Positions 14,257-14,502 of a stretch of DNA of 14,502 nt are shown piece by piece. Numbering within the stretch: position 1 is the stretch's first letter; every line of letters starts with the position of its first letter. A program made the translations under genes and the position numbers. The DNA is from Sphingomonadaceae bacterium (GTDB lineage Bacteria; Pseudomonadota; Alphaproteobacteria; Sphingomonadales; Sphingomonadaceae): positions 1-14,502 of the forward strand of contig JAFAZM010000056.1 of the NCBI GenBank assembly GCA_019239785.1, read 5' to 3'. The notes under the pieces were generated by a model. It saw only the letters and a program-made list of their open reading frames with translations. It ran no database searches and was not told the origin of the DNA.

Positions 14257-14387
14257 GCTCGTTCCCGGTTCGATTGAACCGGGGACGAGGGATCGATCGC
14301 CGCGGCCGGGCGGGGCATCGCCCGGGCCGCGACGACGCCGGTTGCCGCCGCGGCGAGGATGAGCAACAGGCGTGCGACGAACCTCAT
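14253..14387 (-). CDS. Possible 44-residue exported or membrane peptide
   Basis: The frame opens with a basic residue pair and a hydrophobic run (RFVARLLLILAAAATGVVAA) like a signal peptide or single membrane anchor, then a Pro/Ala-rich stretch. Its last dozen residues (P-S-S-P-V-Q-S-N-R-E-R-A) are encoded by REP-like palindrome copy B. A good sigma-70-like promoter lies 29-57 bases upstream. There is only a weak ribosome binding site (GGAT). The stop overlaps the ankyrin gene stop on the other strand. It may be a real small protein with a repeat-derived tail, or a chance frame. Confidence 0.35.
   Translation of the reverse strand: MRFVARLLLILAAAATGVVAARAMPRPAAAIDPSSPVQSNRERA
14258..14289 (-). 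repeat. REP-like palindrome, copy B (inverted relative to copy A)
   Basis: CTCGTTCCCGGTTC (14258-14271) and GAACCGGGGACGAG (14276-14289) flank a GATT loop with one mismatch. On the minus strand the 30-base core matches copy A near 1799-1828 at 28 of 30 bases, the two differences being in the loop. It begins two bases after the ankyrin-repeat gene stop. Confidence 0.85.
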
Positions 14388-14415
14388 TGGACATCCGGGC
14401 AGCGGCGACCTAATC

Positions 14416-14444
14416 AATAAATCCTTCTAATTTGGATAAGTCAA
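14416..14444 (-). promoter_or_regulatory. Candidate sigma-70 promoter, minus strand
   Basis: TTGACT (complement of 14439-14444) and TTTATT (complement of 14416-14421) are exactly 17 bases apart on the minus strand. They sit in a stretch much richer in A/T than the rest of the window. Transcription would start near 14409, about 20 bases before the possible 44-residue ORF. The same AT-rich stretch lies upstream of the plus-strand gene at 14448 and may serve both. Confidence 0.5.
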
Positions 14445-14447
14445 GCG

Positions 14448-14502
14448 ATGAGCGACGATCGCACCTATTGGATCATGGAACGCGCGCAGCTCGCCGCGTT
14501 GA
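14448..14502 (+). CDS. Start of an unidentified gene, cut by the window end
   Basis: An ATG at 14448 opens 18 codons (MSDDRTYWIMERAQLAAL) that run off the window. It lies just after the AT-rich region, has no strong Shine-Dalgarno, and uses high-GC codons like its neighbours. The opening would suit a small helix-turn-helix regulator whose next residues begin a winged-helix domain, but 18 residues are too few to name it. Confidence 0.45.
   Translation, partial: MSDDRTYWIMERAQLAAL

Noticed and set aside
12832..14394. An open minus-strand frame running from 14394 into the HAAS membrane gene (842 codons in all)
   Set aside because: Its upstream two thirds runs antisense through the ankyrin gene and out of frame through padR, and reads as basic Arg/Pro/Gly-rich shadow sequence. 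Only the part from 12831 has membrane-protein character and a ribosome binding site.

Overview
The window reads as ordinary chromosome of a high-GC alphaproteobacterium. A sphingomonad (Sphingomonas/Sphingosinicella-like) is the best guess. The reasons are the strong G/C bias at third codon positions, ubiquinone biosynthesis genes of alphaproteobacterial type (coq7, ubiG), the cluster of S41 protease, DsbB and Coq7, and gene gaps filled with dispersed palindromic repeats like those I remember from sphingomonad genomes. Placement below the class level is inference. I see no rRNA, tRNA, CRISPR array, transposase, integrase or phage gene.

Layout. (1) 1-1732, plus strand: a DUF2231-type membrane protein, possibly cut by the window edge, joined by a GTGA stop/start overlap to a lipoprotein of the PQQ-dependent sugar (sorbosone) dehydrogenase family. 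(2) 1733-2040: no gene, packed with palindromic repeats. (3) 2041-4955, minus strand: a four-gene run read as S41 (CtpA-like) protease, DsbB, Coq7 hydroxylase and a small secreted four-cysteine protein. (4) 4956-5232: a gene-free stretch holding a 146-bp palindromic element. (5) 5233-7228: a small acidic protein (minus), a secreted M20 metallopeptidase (plus) and a GFA-fold zinc protein (minus). (6) 7242-11712: ubiG (minus; its stop feeds the GFA ribosome binding site), and divergently lysA, a twin-hairpin gap, lysC and a nitronate monooxygenase-like gene joined to lysC by GTGA. (7) 11713-11865: another long palindromic repeat between converging genes. (8) 11866-13172, minus: a PadR repressor followed by its HAAS-type membrane partner, with a palindrome plus tandem repeat in front of padR. 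(9) 13285-14256, plus: an ankyrin-repeat protein. (10) 14253-14502: a possible 44-residue exported peptide (minus) and the first 18 codons of a further plus-strand gene, diverging from an AT-rich promoter region.

How the genes work together. Lysine synthesis is represented by its first committed kinase (lysC) and its last decarboxylase (lysA). Ubiquinone synthesis is represented by coq7 and ubiG, and DsbB is an enzyme that uses ubiquinone. The minus-strand cluster therefore has an envelope theme: a protease, periplasmic disulfide formation, the quinone that disulfide formation needs, and an exported four-cysteine protein that could be a substrate.

I did not find a clear new defence system or mobile system. 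The signals most worth a second look are the five or more families of palindromic repeats in almost every gap over 100 bp (two copies of one, 12.4 kb apart and inverted, match at 28 of 30 bases), the padR operator, the lysC/nitronate monooxygenase coupling, the DUF2231/PQQ-lipoprotein pair, and a small ORF whose tail is encoded by a repeat.
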